DNA from: Plumapathes pennacea
Taxonomy: Eukaryota > Cnidaria > Anthozoa > Antipatharia > Myriopathidae
Direction: 5' to 3'
DNA length: 64,000 nt
Assembly: GCA_964036295.1 (NCBI GenBank)
Contig: OZ038463.1
Span: 19,269,069 to 19,333,068 of the forward strand
Shown: positions 46,901 to 58,184 of the stretch, in pieces
How the letters are laid out: each line of letters starts with the position of its first letter
How positions within the stretch are numbered: the first letter of the stretch is position 1
The notes under the pieces: model-generated
What the model saw: the letters and a program-made list of their open reading frames with translations, nothing else
Databases searched by the model: none
What the model was told of the DNA's origin: nothing
Position numbers and translations under genes: made by a program

Positions 46901-47996
46901 AACCAGTTGGTATTGTACCCTCTTTCTAGCATTTGTGGATGTGGAAGGGAGCCACGAACATTATGTACTTCAGAAGTTGGTCTTCCTGCTTGGTAACCTG
47001 AGTCTAGTGGGTTTGGCTCTGTATAAGTGCCACTCTATGGGCCTGTTACCCACAGCTCCTTCAGACTGGCTGCAGTTTATGGAACACAGAGAGGTATGAT
47101 ATAGATTCTTGGGCAGGAAGAGGAGTGTTTTGGGATGGATGTTGACCACTGATTGCGAAGCGAGCTTTCATGTAGAAATGGAAGAGTGAGACTCCACTAT
47201 GATAACTGTAGTTCCTTTGTGATCAGTGGAGGATGAAGGCATGATTACTCATGGTTGAGGTCGGTTGGAGGAAATCTCACACTTTTTTTTTTACCTTGAG
47301 TGAAACATAAGAGTGTAGAAGTGACTGCCATAGAAATTCACTTGCACTGCCAAGTTTTTCACAAAAAAGCTGGTCTTGTAGGCACAGAAGCATCTTAAGT
47401 GTTCCACTGCATTTTGATGTTCCCATGCCCTGCAATGTTATTATCGTTCCACCTGTTGTTGTATTGCATGCATCTTACAATATTAATTTAGTGGTTTTTG
47501 GGTTGTTTTGTTTTGTTGTTTTAAGTTGGTTGTTGTTGTTGTTTTTTGTTTTGTTTGTTTGTTTTGTTTTTTTGGGGGGGGGGGGGATTTATGGGTAAAT
47601 TTCAAGTGTGCAGCAATTCACCACTTTGGAAATGAAAATAGGACTGGGAATGAGTGGAGTATCAAAAATGCTTCTGGGATCGTTTGGGGGGACGTGTGTA
47701 TGAAAAGCATGGTGGTAGCAAGTCATGGCAGCACAATAAACTCTGGTATTATCTTTACTGAGGGCAATTAGAGATCTTATCACTCTTCCAACCTGATACT
47801 GCCTTGTGTTTCATACACGTGTCCCCCCAGTCGATCCCAGAAGTACTTTCGGTACTCCATTCATTCCCAGTCCTATTTTCATTTCCAAAGTGGCAAATTC
47901 GGTCTAAACTTCAATTGAACACTCATCTGATTATGTTTTTTTTTTTTATTATCTCTACAGAGACTCCAGTACAGTGGAGGAGGATTTGTGTTCTGA
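43926..47996 (+). CDS. EMC4: ER membrane protein complex subunit 4 (EMC4), 6 exons
   Basis: Exons 43926-43990, 44488-44575, 45491-45529, 46267-46420, 46930-47093 and 47961-47996 join to 546 nt, 181 aa; human EMC4 is 183 aa. The cytosolic N-terminus contains [10 protein letters not shown] and PVPLGYTEQ. Exon 4 encodes [16 protein letters not shown] followed by the first membrane segment (about residues 79-104, [17 protein letters not shown]). Exon 5 encodes the second membrane segment (about 128-147) and [13 protein letters not shown], both strongly EMC4-like. The tail is [11 protein letters not shown], matching the glycine-rich end of the family. By family knowledge EMC4 is a subunit of the ER insertase that places tail-anchored and multipass proteins in the ER membrane. 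The ATG lies inside a CAAGATGGCTGC context that resembles a YY1 initiation motif. All splice junctions are GT-AG and in phase. Intron 5 contains a large inverted repeat. Confidence 0.97.
44884..45148. mobile_element. MITE family C, copy 4 (variant ends)
   Basis: Ends TACAATCAGTGACAAAAGTT and, inverted, ACTTTTGTCACTGATTGTA. The interior has a G tract at 45061. It lies in EMC4 intron 2. Confidence 0.75.
47574..47905. mobile_element. Large inverted repeat in EMC4 intron 5
   Basis: Arms of about 90 bp pair. The left arm (about 47615-47705) has CACCACTTTGGAAATGAAAA, TAGGACTGGGAATGAGTGGA and GGGGGGACGTGTGTATGAAA. The right arm (about 47808-47900) has these inverted. A G tract stands at the left edge. 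Confidence 0.75.
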
Positions 47997-48125
47997 TTTT
48001 GTATTGCTGGCTGTACGTATGTTGATCAGAATGGCACAACCAGTGTGAAGTGAATACTCAACAGCCCAGAGTCACAGCAAGTCTTGGAAACCTGACACAA
48101 TCCAATATGGAAGAGCAATCAGATG

Positions 48126-50123
48126 CTACCAAAGTATTCTCTTGCCAGATCGCAAACTAATCCCAGACAAGCTAGACTGCAAAACATTCCCATTTTTCTC
48201 TTCCAACCAGAAAGCAATGCTGGAACATAAGAGGAAACTGGAGTGAGATGCATGCCCTTTTGCCCACTCCTTTGCCCACGTGGCCATAGCCTGCATTTCG
48301 AAATGCAATTTTGAAATGTCAGAGAAGGATTCAGGCACAGCCACACATCTTGCTGCAGTCCCTTCCCGCATTGCCTGCTGGTTGGAAGAGACTGGCTGAC
48401 CCGGCCGACTACCACAATGAATAAAGTTAAAACTGCCAAATATTTTATGGTGAACCTGAAAAGAAGGAGAAAGTGACAGAGAGAGAGAGAGACTGGAGAG
48501 GTACAGAAGGAGGAGAGTGAGCTGGAGCTGATGGATAGCAAGAACGCGAGGCAGGGCGTGAGGGATGTGGAGAAAACAGGCCGGAATAAGATCAAACTGA
48601 TGCCTACAGAACCACGTCTTGTAGGATCAGGCCTGGGGCTAGTTTTAAGGCCAAGCGTTATGGTTATGGAACCGTTCTGCCCTAACCATAAATCTACCCT
48701 AAAATCTAACCCTAAGAGACCTCAATGATCATTCCCCGTTTTAGGTCCCGTCCACACGCCATCTGTTTTTGATTAAAAACGCACATTTTTCTTCGCGGTT
48801 CGGCCTTCTGTCCACAGTAAAAGGTACTTTACAAAAACGCTCTCCAAAGACTCCGTTTTCACACACTCGTGTGAACATCAGAAACTGACTTTTTTCGCTT
48901 GATTCAAAAATGCTCTAGTGTGGACGGAGAAATTTTTGAACGGAGAAAAAAATCCGTTTTCGTGTCGACGCGTGGGGCCTTTGTAACATCCCAGGGCGGA
49001 GTCCGGGGGGAGAGGGGGTACTCCTCAAAATATTGGGTGGGAGTGTGCCGTCCGGGACTACCCTATTTCAGACCAAAATTTGCAATTGTCGACCCTATTT
49101 CAGACCAAAATGTGCGATTTTTGACCGTTTTCAGACCAAAATGTGCGATTTTCGGCCGATTTTCAAAATCAATACTCTATTTCAAACTAAAATGCTGAAA
49201 ATGATACCCTTTGGGGCGGCACATACCTATGTGGCTCGTATATGGGAGTATCCCGGGGGGTGGGGGGGGGGGGGGGCGGAGTGAGAGCCCATGCTTGGGT
49301 TCACACCGTTTGCATGCAACGAAGACTGTGTTCCCCAACTTCAAGCCGGGAGTATATTTTGTCAACGGCCATCCTCGGAGACCCAGGGGCAGATCGTGGG
49401 GCGGCGGTGAAAAGAACGGCGGGCAAAAAGCGGCGGAGGGGGAGGGGGGAGAAACGAAGAGGAGGAAAAGAGCTCTTTTCCTCCTCTTCGTTTCTCCCCC
49501 CTCCCCCTCCCCCTCCGCCGCTTTTTGCCCGCCGTTCTTTTCACCGCCGCCCCACGATCTGCCCCTGGGTCTCCGAGGATGGTCAACGGCGGACGTGGCA
49601 CATGAAATACAACACAAGGCAGGGGTGATTGTCGCGTCAAGTCGTGTCCCAACACGCCTATTAATCTTTGTTTATTACACAAACTCACGCCACCGTCACC
49701 AAATTGATGGGCAAGGTTTTTGAATTACCATCCAGTCCCTTTCACCATGATATTAAGTACTGTCAGACTACATACTACACATTTTCAAGTCGAGATCAGT
49801 TTGTCTGCTAAGTGAAAGGTTGCAAGTCTTATGTTATGCCTGTTTGCGTTCAGTTTATGAGATTTGGTTTCTGCATTTCAAGTCTTCAAATTTTACTCTA
49901 TATTTTCTTTTGCTTTGTTTTGCCTTTTTTAAGTAGAGGATTAGAAGACTGGAAGCTATACCTTGTACACCTCCCCTCGCTTCCTTCGACATAATTTGTT
50001 TCGTAAAGTCGCCTTTGCATCTTCATGCAACTTGCCGGCTATTCGAATAGAATGGCGCGTCACACGATACTAATATTTTTCTCGCCATGAAAACTTGTCC
50101 CCTGCCCAAAACAAAATGTACTG

Positions 50124-50156
<33 letters not shown>

Positions 50157-50722
50157 ATAATTTACTGATTGGTTGATTCACCACATGCGAGTACTTTTGT
50201 TTTCGTGAAGACAGTAAATTGACGTTTTCCGGGATTTGCCGGAAACACGTCACAAAAGGTCCACCCTCCTCCCCAGTCCCTCACCCCACATCCGCCCACT
50301 CACTCGCACGCACTTACCAGTTAGGTTCAGTCGAAGTTTTACCACAACTGTGGCAAATCCAGTAAACTACATAAACTTCATTTTAAAAAGACGGTGACAT
50401 ATTTTTCCTTTCTTTTTTTTTTTTTTAACTCATTGCGTGACTTAATGAGCGGCGTTTTTGCATTTCATTTTAGACGGCCGCGAATCTACCACTCGTCTAA
50501 TGACAAAAATTCAAGTAAATTATTGTCCAAACATACTATACATGGGCAGATTCCGTTTATGGAAACAAAGTTTCTTCACCTAAACACGTACTTGTGACAA
50601 AAAAACAATAATAGAGTCGACCCACGACATTGGTGACCTTGAACGACCGTAAGGAATAATCACACTTACCAGTACATCTCGTTGAGTAAGTAAATTTCCT
50701 CGTGATCTGGTCGCTTAGCCAT
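48126..50722 (-). CDS. Tentative two-exon gene of unknown family
   Basis: Exon 1 (50722-50670) starts MAKRPDHEEIYLLNEMY and ends at a good donor (CTG then GTAAGTG). Exon 2 (48408-48126) starts after a TAG acceptor. It keeps the reading frame and stays open for 93 codons to a TAG stop, giving about 111 aa. Exon 2 contains DISKLHFEMQAMATWAKEWA and SSFLLCSSIAFWLEE, which look like amphipathic helices of a small soluble protein. I recognise no family. Context supports a gene: the start faces HNF4 with only 338 bp between start codons, and the end converges on EMC4. Against it, exon 2 may overlap the EMC4 3' UTR (a plus-strand AATAAA sits at 48420-48425), and the 2.3-kb intron contains transposon relics. 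Exon 1 could extend upstream in frame to an ATG at 50974. Transcript data would settle it. Confidence 0.4.
48420..48425 (+). terminator. Possible EMC4 polyadenylation signal
   Basis: AATAAA about 424 bp downstream of the EMC4 stop codon. If used, the EMC4 transcript overlaps exon 2 of the tentative minus-strand gene. Confidence 0.35.
48995..49262. mobile_element. Repeat family M, copy 2
   Basis: Left edge GGGGGGAGAGGGGGTACTCC and right edge TATGGGAGTATCCCGGGGGG are inverted. The interior has tandem words CAGACCAAAATGTGCGATTT. Related pieces occur at 18455-18545 and 59940-60205. Confidence 0.65.
49369..49582. mobile_element. Near-perfect palindromic fold-back element
   Basis: Arms of 104 and 110 bp meet at GAAAAGAGCTCTTTTC (centre 49472/49473) and run out to CATCCTCGGAGACCC and its complement. 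The main difference is a 6-bp extra CCCTCC unit in the right arm. GTCAACGG flanks the element on both sides (49361-49368 and 49582-49589), which looks like an 8-bp target duplication of the hAT type. Confidence 0.85.
50120..50152. repeat. Poly-T tract
   Basis: A run of about 32 T in the intron of the tentative minus-strand gene. Confidence 0.9.
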
Positions 50723-51060
50723 TTTGATTATTTCAACCGCTTCACAAAGGAATCCTGCAGTTGCCTGTAGTTGCCTGCGGTTGTCTGTTCTATTGTTGTT
50801 TTGTTTGTCCAAGTCACGCAAAACCGTTTTCCTTTCGTGCCCAGGGCTCTGGCTGGTCACATGATCAGCACTCCAAGTGAGTAATTCACGAAACAGATAT
50901 TTTGATGATGAAAGGCAACGGAGTGCTACACGTTTTTTAGTCTCACAGAGTCCAAGGTACACATTCGAGGACACATAAATAACCTTGATGAGTCCCTCTA
51001 GCCATCTGTCATCCTCTTGAGCCGTACATTAAGTCGTAAAGGAGAGATAAAAGGCCGTCA
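50723..51060. promoter_or_regulatory. Divergent promoter region upstream of HNF4
   Basis: 338 bp separate the HNF4 start from the start of the tentative minus-strand gene. No TATA box or clear binding site was recognised. The start of the minus-strand frame is in a CAAAATGGCTAA context. Confidence 0.4.
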
Positions 51061-54000
51061 ATGACCGACAAAGTGAATGGCGTTAAGCACGAGAGCTCAT
51101 CCAAGACAGGTATACGTTGTCCAGAGTTTTGTTGCCCTTTCAACACCGTTCAATAGAATCAGACTTTAATTAACACCCCTTTCTGTCATTTCAGTAGACG
51201 ATTGTGAAGGAAGTGGATTTTGTTTAATATGTAACGATAAAGCAACAGGAAAACACTATGGAGCGTCGAGCTGCGACGGTTGCAAGGGTTTCTTCCGTCG
51301 TAGCGTTAGAAAGAACCACAATTACTCATGTCGTTTCCAAAGGAACTGCTTGATGAACAAGGACAAGAGAAACCAATGCCGTTACTGTCGTCTAAGAAAA
51401 TGTTTTCGGGCTGGAATGAAGAAAGAAGGTGAGTGCTAAACTGTGTCCAGTCCCATCTTCGTCGTCATTTTTCACGATAAAGTTTTATAGTTCAGCTTCG
51501 ATGTTATGTCCAACAAAATCTACCTATACTTGTACCGGATATTTGTTCGACGAGAACGAAGAACGGAAATTCAAAACAGAGGGGCTTCTCGTGGATTGAC
51601 TGAGTCGTTCATAAAGATTCGTGCAATGGCGGACATAATTTCCTGTCTAGCTTCATTCAGAAAGTCATTTCTCATTGTAAGAAACGTTTGGCCTTGGAGA
51701 AGTCTGTATTTTGCTTAAAAGGTACTCAGATAACCCGAAATAGTCCTGGACGTTTTATCGACCGAGTATACTACACTCGGAAGTTATGGCGATAAGCTAA
51801 CTATATATTTATGTTCGCGTAGGCAAAATATCATACCCACGTATCTTCAGAGTAAAACCCCATTTCACTTCAAATGAAACAGTTTAAAAGTTTCAGTTTA
51901 AAAGATGCAGAAGAATCGATAATTGTTGTATATTATGAATTCAGTTACACGAAACTAATATAAATGCAAAGTTTATCGTCTTTAGATATCGTTAGAGGCC
52001 AATTAATCGACAACCAGCATCTTGGTTCAAGAAACAATCCTATTGGCAATAAAACCTTAGATTAATGATGTTTAGATCACTCTCAGGGAATTCGTATTTC
52101 CTGTAAGACTTATTGCACAAGGGAGATACATGTGCTTTCTTGTTTTTGTTACTACAGTGATTTCCTTCTTGCTGTGTGTCATGTGCTAGTCATTTATATT
52201 AGCATTTAGTTAAAATATCCAAACATGCAGGCCACTAACCAAGATATTCTTTCACTTTTGATTCCAAGCAGAAAGGAAAATTTATACCCAAAGTAGAAAC
52301 CCAGATTTATAAACAATACAGTACAGTATTTATTTTACTGTTCCAGACATCAACCAACTCGAAACTTGTGAAATTTTAATTTCAATTTTCGGGAGGAGAG
52401 AGCCACTTAAGGAACATAATGGTGAAGTGAAAAATGGTGGACTTCACACTGTATCGCATACTGTAAATACAATAGTTCAGTATGGATAAAATGATTTGTC
52501 ATTTCTTGTTTAGTTACATACCATTCAGTTATCCTAATATTACCTCCTGTGGGGAGAGGTGTAGGGGGGTCAGGTTGGTGGTTATGGTATGTACTTCTCT
52601 ACTGTATATTTCCTATATCTATTAAGTAGTGATGAATCGGTTGCAACATCACGTCTGATCATTGGAAATAATCGGCTTGTCGCAGGCATCCATTAGTACA
52701 GTCTATTCGGTTAAAAGGGCTACAGTACCAAATATTTCATGTATTTTCATGAATTTACACTTATCAAAGTGATAGTTTTGTGTCACATGATTGTACAATG
52801 ATCAGGTTTATTTAAACTTGAAAAAATGTTCATCACAGTAGATGTTTACTTATTTACGGTATTGATGGCCTTACTCAAACACATATCAAGTAAACTGAAT
52901 ATAGTATACCATCAAAATAAAACTCATTTCATCCAAATACAGTTTTTAAAAGATCATTTTAAATTGTTTATTTCTTACACATTTTTTTTTGCGACAATCA
53001 ATATTATGGTAAGCACCAAGTAGATTGTCAAGTGGCTAAGAAATTCCAATCAAACATTGATTATAATTATTGATCAATTGCACACCACCACATGCGTAGG
53101 GACATTCTGTATTCACCACTGTATAGGGACATTCTGCTAGACAGGATATAGTTCAGGGTTATATGATGATAATATTGTTTGTGCTTTAGCATCTTATACA
53201 GGGTCATAGTTTGTTGCTAATATTGTTCACAGGCCTATAGCCTTGAGGGTATACTATATATTGCTTTTGTTACTACAGTGATTTCCATCTTCCTGTATGT
53301 CATGTGATAGTCATATTTTTACATTAGCATTTAATTAAATTTTCCAAACATACAGGCTGCTAGCCAAAACAGTAATTTCCTTTCACTTTAATTCCAAAGA
53401 TAAAGGATAATTTACATTAATTGTATACTAACTTGCAGGTGTTTACAAGGAAACCCAGATTATAAAACATCCAGTACAGGACTTGTTTTTCACTAGTCCA
53501 GAAACTGAGCAACTTGTGAATTTCAGTTTGCCAGAGGAGATCACTGCAGTTGATTAAAAAAAAAAACAAAAAAAAAACTGAAGTTGTCGCTAGACAGCCA
53601 GAAAATAATGGTCAGATGGAACTAATGTTACATAACAGTACAGCATGTGGAATTTAGTTGGACACAGTATGCCCTCTCAGTTATCCTAACATTACTACCT
53701 GCAGGGGTAGGGGTAGGGTGTTTCTCCCCTATATTTTTTATCAGTATACAGTTAACCAATAGTGACATTCTGCTGCATAAGGTAGAATTTTCAGGGTTCC
53801 TTGTCTTAAATAAGGTTGTATTTTTTTTTTCTCATTTTTTATGGGGTTATATTTTTTTAGTGATGTTGTTCCCAGTCCTGGAGTCTTGAATAGGGTGTCT
53901 ATCACTTCCATAGTTACTGTTGGTAGAAGAAAAGCTCACTTGCTTGCTTTGTGAACTACATTCTTTGGTGTTTGATGAACAACAGTCCTGTTATGCTATT

Positions 54001-57000
54001 ATTGCCATGCTGGTGTGGTGTTTGTACTGTAAACTAGAAGTTTGGGGTCCAGTCTTAACTCTTTAGTTGCCATTGGTGACATTAATTGCTCTCTGTAGAA
54101 TGTCATGGGTTACTTTAGTCACCCAAACAAAGACTTCTCGAATAAACCAATCAAATGTGTCATTCTAACAAGCCAATCAAGGGGAGTTTTAAGTTGAGTA
54201 CACTGTAGGGTGTGTATACTTATATGCAATCATTTGGTGATGGTTTAGTCAAACATTTGATAAAGTAGAAGCCTAGAAGAAATTAAGATAAAATTTATGT
54301 TCATAGCATTTAAAGATGGTGGTGGTCTGCGGCAAGTTAACTTACAAGAAGCAGTGAAAGATGTCCACTTTTCAAGTACTGACTGAAGCAGCTATCTGAA
54401 CTTTAAGCCAGTTGGCTTTTTCTGTTCCCTTTGAATGAAGTCACTGATTTTTTTTTTATCAATGAAGATCAGCAGCTTCTCCTGAAATACCTGTCAATTT
54501 TGTGCCCTAATTGTAAGAGAACCCCCTGAAAATTTTTTGTTGATATCTGGTGAGGTTACAAAGATATTTGAAGTCAAAGTGCAACACCTCAGCTTTGGCT
54601 GGCAATGAGAAATAAATTGGCACTGGGAACTACAGAATTTTCATCAGAAACCTGGCAGAGAAAGCATTAAACAGGGTTGCAAATTTAAGCACTATTTCTT
54701 AGACAGAAGTCTTGAATAGGGCCCAGGTTTAAGGGTATTAGTGGCACCGGGCCTTTATCTTTATCTTTAACTTTAGAGCAAAGCATACTAGAGTATACCA
54801 ATTTCTAAATGGTTTTTGTTAAAATTTGTCTTTCCTCTTCAGCTGTCCAGAATGAGAGAGATTCCATATCAAAGAAACCTCGGGAAGATTCAGAGAAAAG
54901 ATATGGCCTCACCCCAAGCATCCTGCTGTCGGCTGAAATATTGTCACGACCTCCAACATCTCCTCCAGGTGTGTGAGTGATGGTAGTATTACAGTACCTA
55001 ACCAGTAGCATGCTCAGTCTTTCTAACGTGATGTCACTGATTTCACACTCCACAGGGTTTAAACCCTTTTACTACAACAAGATTCATTGGTTTTGTTCAT
55101 ATGGGCCCGGTTTTTTGAAAGCTGATTAAGCTAATCCAGGATTAACAAAGTTCTTTCTCTCGACCCTGCTGCCAATAAACTGCAGAGTTTTGTTTGAAAA
55201 TGGAAAAGCTTGTTCCAGCTTAAAAAGGCATAAAGGAAGTTGTTGTGGATGAAACCTTGGCATTTTCAGGCATATAAATGACATGAAACTTTAGACCTAA
55301 TCCAGGATTAGCCTAATCGTGCTTTGAAAAACTGGGCCATGGTTGCCAAGGATAGGGAATGTGTGGAATACACTTAACCTTATTTTATTTCCTCTTTATG
55401 ATCCTAGAATCAATAAGTATGGAGAGAGAAGCAACATATCATGACATCTGTGACTCAATGCGGCAACAGCTACTGATCCTGGTTGAGTGGGCCAAGCATA
55501 TTCCTTGTTTCTGTGAACTGCCACTGGACGACCAAGTTGCATTACTCCGTGCTCATGCCAGTGAGCATCTGGTACTGGGAGTGGCACGCAGGTCACTAAA
55601 ACTCAAAGATGTGCTTCTGTTAGGAAATGACCTGATCATTCCCAGAACAGCAGGGGATGCAGAAGTGCGACGGATTGCTTCCCGGATCCTTGATGAGCTT
55701 GTGGAGCCCATGAGAAATCTGGTTGTTGATGACACAGAATATGGCTGTCTGAAGGCAGTGGTGTTCTTCAATCCTGGTAAGTATGCCAGACTGCCCAGAG
55801 TATGTCTGTGGTTTAAGTTTGAAAATGTAGTGTATGACATTCCAGAAACTGGATGCTGTTAAAGGGACTCTCTTAGCTAATTCAATGTTTTTGTTTTCAT
55901 CTATAAATGTGTAAAAAATCTAGTCCTTAGTTTGGTTTTGAAAGGGGAGAATGTAATAAGTCAATAGGAAAATGTCAAATAGAAAGGGATTGCTACTCAT
56001 CTGTCAACTTTTGGTAACAGCTTTGCTTTGTACAAAATGCTGGCCATTTGCAACTAAATGAATTCCAACATTGCATGCATGCACAAAAAAACAAACAATG
56101 GAACATTAGGCCAGTGAAAACCAAACATACAGTATACCATAACAAAGAGGCACTTGAGAGGTGTAGAAAGTCACAAAAGTGATATGTGAGACTTTCTCAC
56201 CATAGATGCTTTGCACACCCAGTGACTGACTACAGCCATTTTTGTATCATACGAAAATGGTGGGTTTTCATGCCTTTTTACCTTTTGTTATGAAATAAAT
56301 CCGCACAAACTCCGAAAGTGTAATGAATACGGCAAACAGTAACAGTCAGACTGATCGGTCAAAATGATGTAAATATAAACATGAGTGCACAAAGCATCTA
56401 TGGTGAGAGGGTCTCTTGTAAAAGGTGCAAGAACAATACTAAAATGAAACTACAAAACGGTAACAGCCTTGCTTTGGTTACCTCATGCTTGTAAATTTAA
56501 CACCAAGCATGACATCTTGCAGATGCAAAAGGCTTGAGTGACAGTCAGAAAATCAAGACCCTACGGTTTGAAATCCAGACTATGCTTGAAGACTACATAG
56601 CAGACCAGCACTGTGAGAGCAGAGGGAAATTTGGAGAAATTCTCCTGATGCTACCCACCCTCCAGAGCATCGCAGCCCAAATGATAGAACAACTCCAGTT
56701 TGCTAAGCTGTTTGGAGTTGCCAAGGTTGATAATTTACTGCAGGAGATGCTGCTCGGAGGTGGGTGACTCATTTAGCTCCAAGATCTCTCAATATGCCCT
56801 GAACAGAATATATGAGTTAGTGTTCGGACAATAGACCCTTCTAAGACTTCTAAGATAGAGGTCACATTATATGCAGGGAAATACCCCATGGACCACCTTA
56901 ACAGACACTTTCGAAATGAAATGATATTGAAATGATACGAGAGAGGAAAAGTCTATGAATTGCCTGATTTTTGAAGGGAAAAGCACTGGAGGGGAGGTTG

Positions 57001-57451
57001 TGTAAAGATGGCAGGTATGTTGTGACCCAAATTCACCATGTGACTGAAAATTCATCACCCACATTTTGGAATGCCAGAAACAGAAAGACACCAAAATAAT
57101 GTTTTGTGGTGTGTAATCTCTTTTTAGTTTGAACAGTTTTGCCTCTGTCTGTCATTAGTTTACCCACATTTTAGGAGAATCCTGATTTATAAAAATGCTC
57201 TCCTAATAGGAGCCATGATGCCAGAGCAAATGGATGTTGCAATGATGAATCCAACAGTGGCAGATACGCAGGCACAAAATGATATGCCATTTAATGTGCC
57301 ACCTTTGGTAGCATCTACAATGGGAAACCCTGCAGGGCCTCTTCCAAACGTCTTGTCACAAACGGTTGACCCCAAGTTGACGCAAGACTTATGTGGACCC
57401 CAAACACAGGGCTCGATGCCAAAGCTGGAGAGATACCCAGGCAACACGTAG
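51061..57451 (+). CDS. HNF4: Hepatocyte nuclear factor 4 (HNF4, NR2A) nuclear receptor, 6 exons
   Basis: Exons 51061-51109, 51195-51428, 54843-54968, 55408-55776, 56523-56759 and 57210-57451 join to 1257 nt, 418 aa. Exon 2 encodes the DNA-binding domain: four-cysteine fingers C26/C29/C43/C46 and C62/C68/C78/C81, P-box CDGCKGFF, then [17 protein letters not shown], nearly identical to HNF4. A short hinge ([10 protein letters not shown]) follows. The ligand-binding domain (about 142-338) has [40 protein letters not shown] and [20 protein letters not shown], ending in the AF-2 helix [11 protein letters not shown] Met/Pro/Gln-rich F domain completes it. By family knowledge HNF4 binds DR1 elements as a homodimer, carries fatty acids, and controls gut and lipid genes. 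The N-terminus before the DBD is short, so a longer isoform from an upstream exon is possible. Introns 3 and 4 are largely filled by inverted-repeat elements. Confidence 0.97.
52130..53750. repeat. Direct duplication inside HNF4 intron 2
   Basis: Segments 52130-52620 and 53265-53750 are diverged direct copies. Both contain TTTTGTTACTACAGTGATTT, GTCATGTG followed by TAGTCAT, TTAGCATTTA, GAAACCCAGATT and TCAGTTATCCTAA in the same order. About 640 bp of unrelated sequence lies between them. Confidence 0.8.
55105..55345. mobile_element. MITE family F, copy 2
   Basis: Ends TGGGCCCGGTTTTTTGAAAG and, inverted, GTGCTTTGAAAAACTGGGCC. Inside these are GCTAATCCAGGATTAA and ATCCAGGATTAGCCTAAT. It fills more than half of HNF4 intron 3. 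Confidence 0.8.
56185..56418. mobile_element. MITE family B, copy 3
   Basis: Starts GACTTTCTCACCATAGATGC and ends GCACAAAGCATCTATGGTGA plus GAGGGTCTC. It lies in HNF4 intron 4, inverted in content relative to the copy at 24150. Confidence 0.8.
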
Positions 57452-58184
57452 TACTTGAACAGAAAGCCATTCTCTGCCTTAAGCATGCATGTGTTTTGAG
57501 ACTAGAAGGGCTGAGTGGGGCATCTGAAGTACAAATACATCTATGAGCACAGCACACACTAGCAAGATTTTGTAGGCTTCAGACCTGGTATTTACCACTA
57601 GCAATAGCTATTACTTGTTAAGTATGCAGCATTTCTATCCAGGCAATGAAAAGCAGATCACATTTCACAAACCTATTTTTCCAAAGTCCACATCAAAGAA
57701 AGTTCCCAAGCACCATTTCAAACAACCTGCAATACTTTTCCTGTGTTGTGTGCCAGGAGTTATTTAAATAATATAAAATTGGGCCTTTTTTTTACATAGC
57801 TAAATCAAAATAATGATTCAATTGGATATAATGCAATCTTTTGTGTGTAATTAGCAAGCAGTAGGAGTGAGTAAAAGAAAATCTGTTGGATGTGCCATGT
57901 TTGGTGCAGATTGCTTCAGTCAGTAACCAATATTATTTCAGGTTTTGTAATTTAATACATTGTTACATTGTTGGTACTTTAATACATGAAAAGTACTACA
58001 GGTGTTTGAACTATTGTAGGCTAAAGTAACACAGATGAGACAGCAGAAAAGCCAGTCTAATCAAAATTCAGGCTTTTTGAAGGTTTTGTTTCAGGAAGAA
58101 GAAGGTAATTTCTGTGGTACTATAAGCATTGCAAGAATTCAAAGCCTCGGTTAATACTTGGTGTGATGATACTTTGCATCATTT

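Noticed and set aside
49177-49723. Overlapping proline/arginine-rich frames on both strands, up to 170 codons
   Set aside because: They are the two arms of the palindrome at 49369-49582 plus a poly-G tract, read in several frames.
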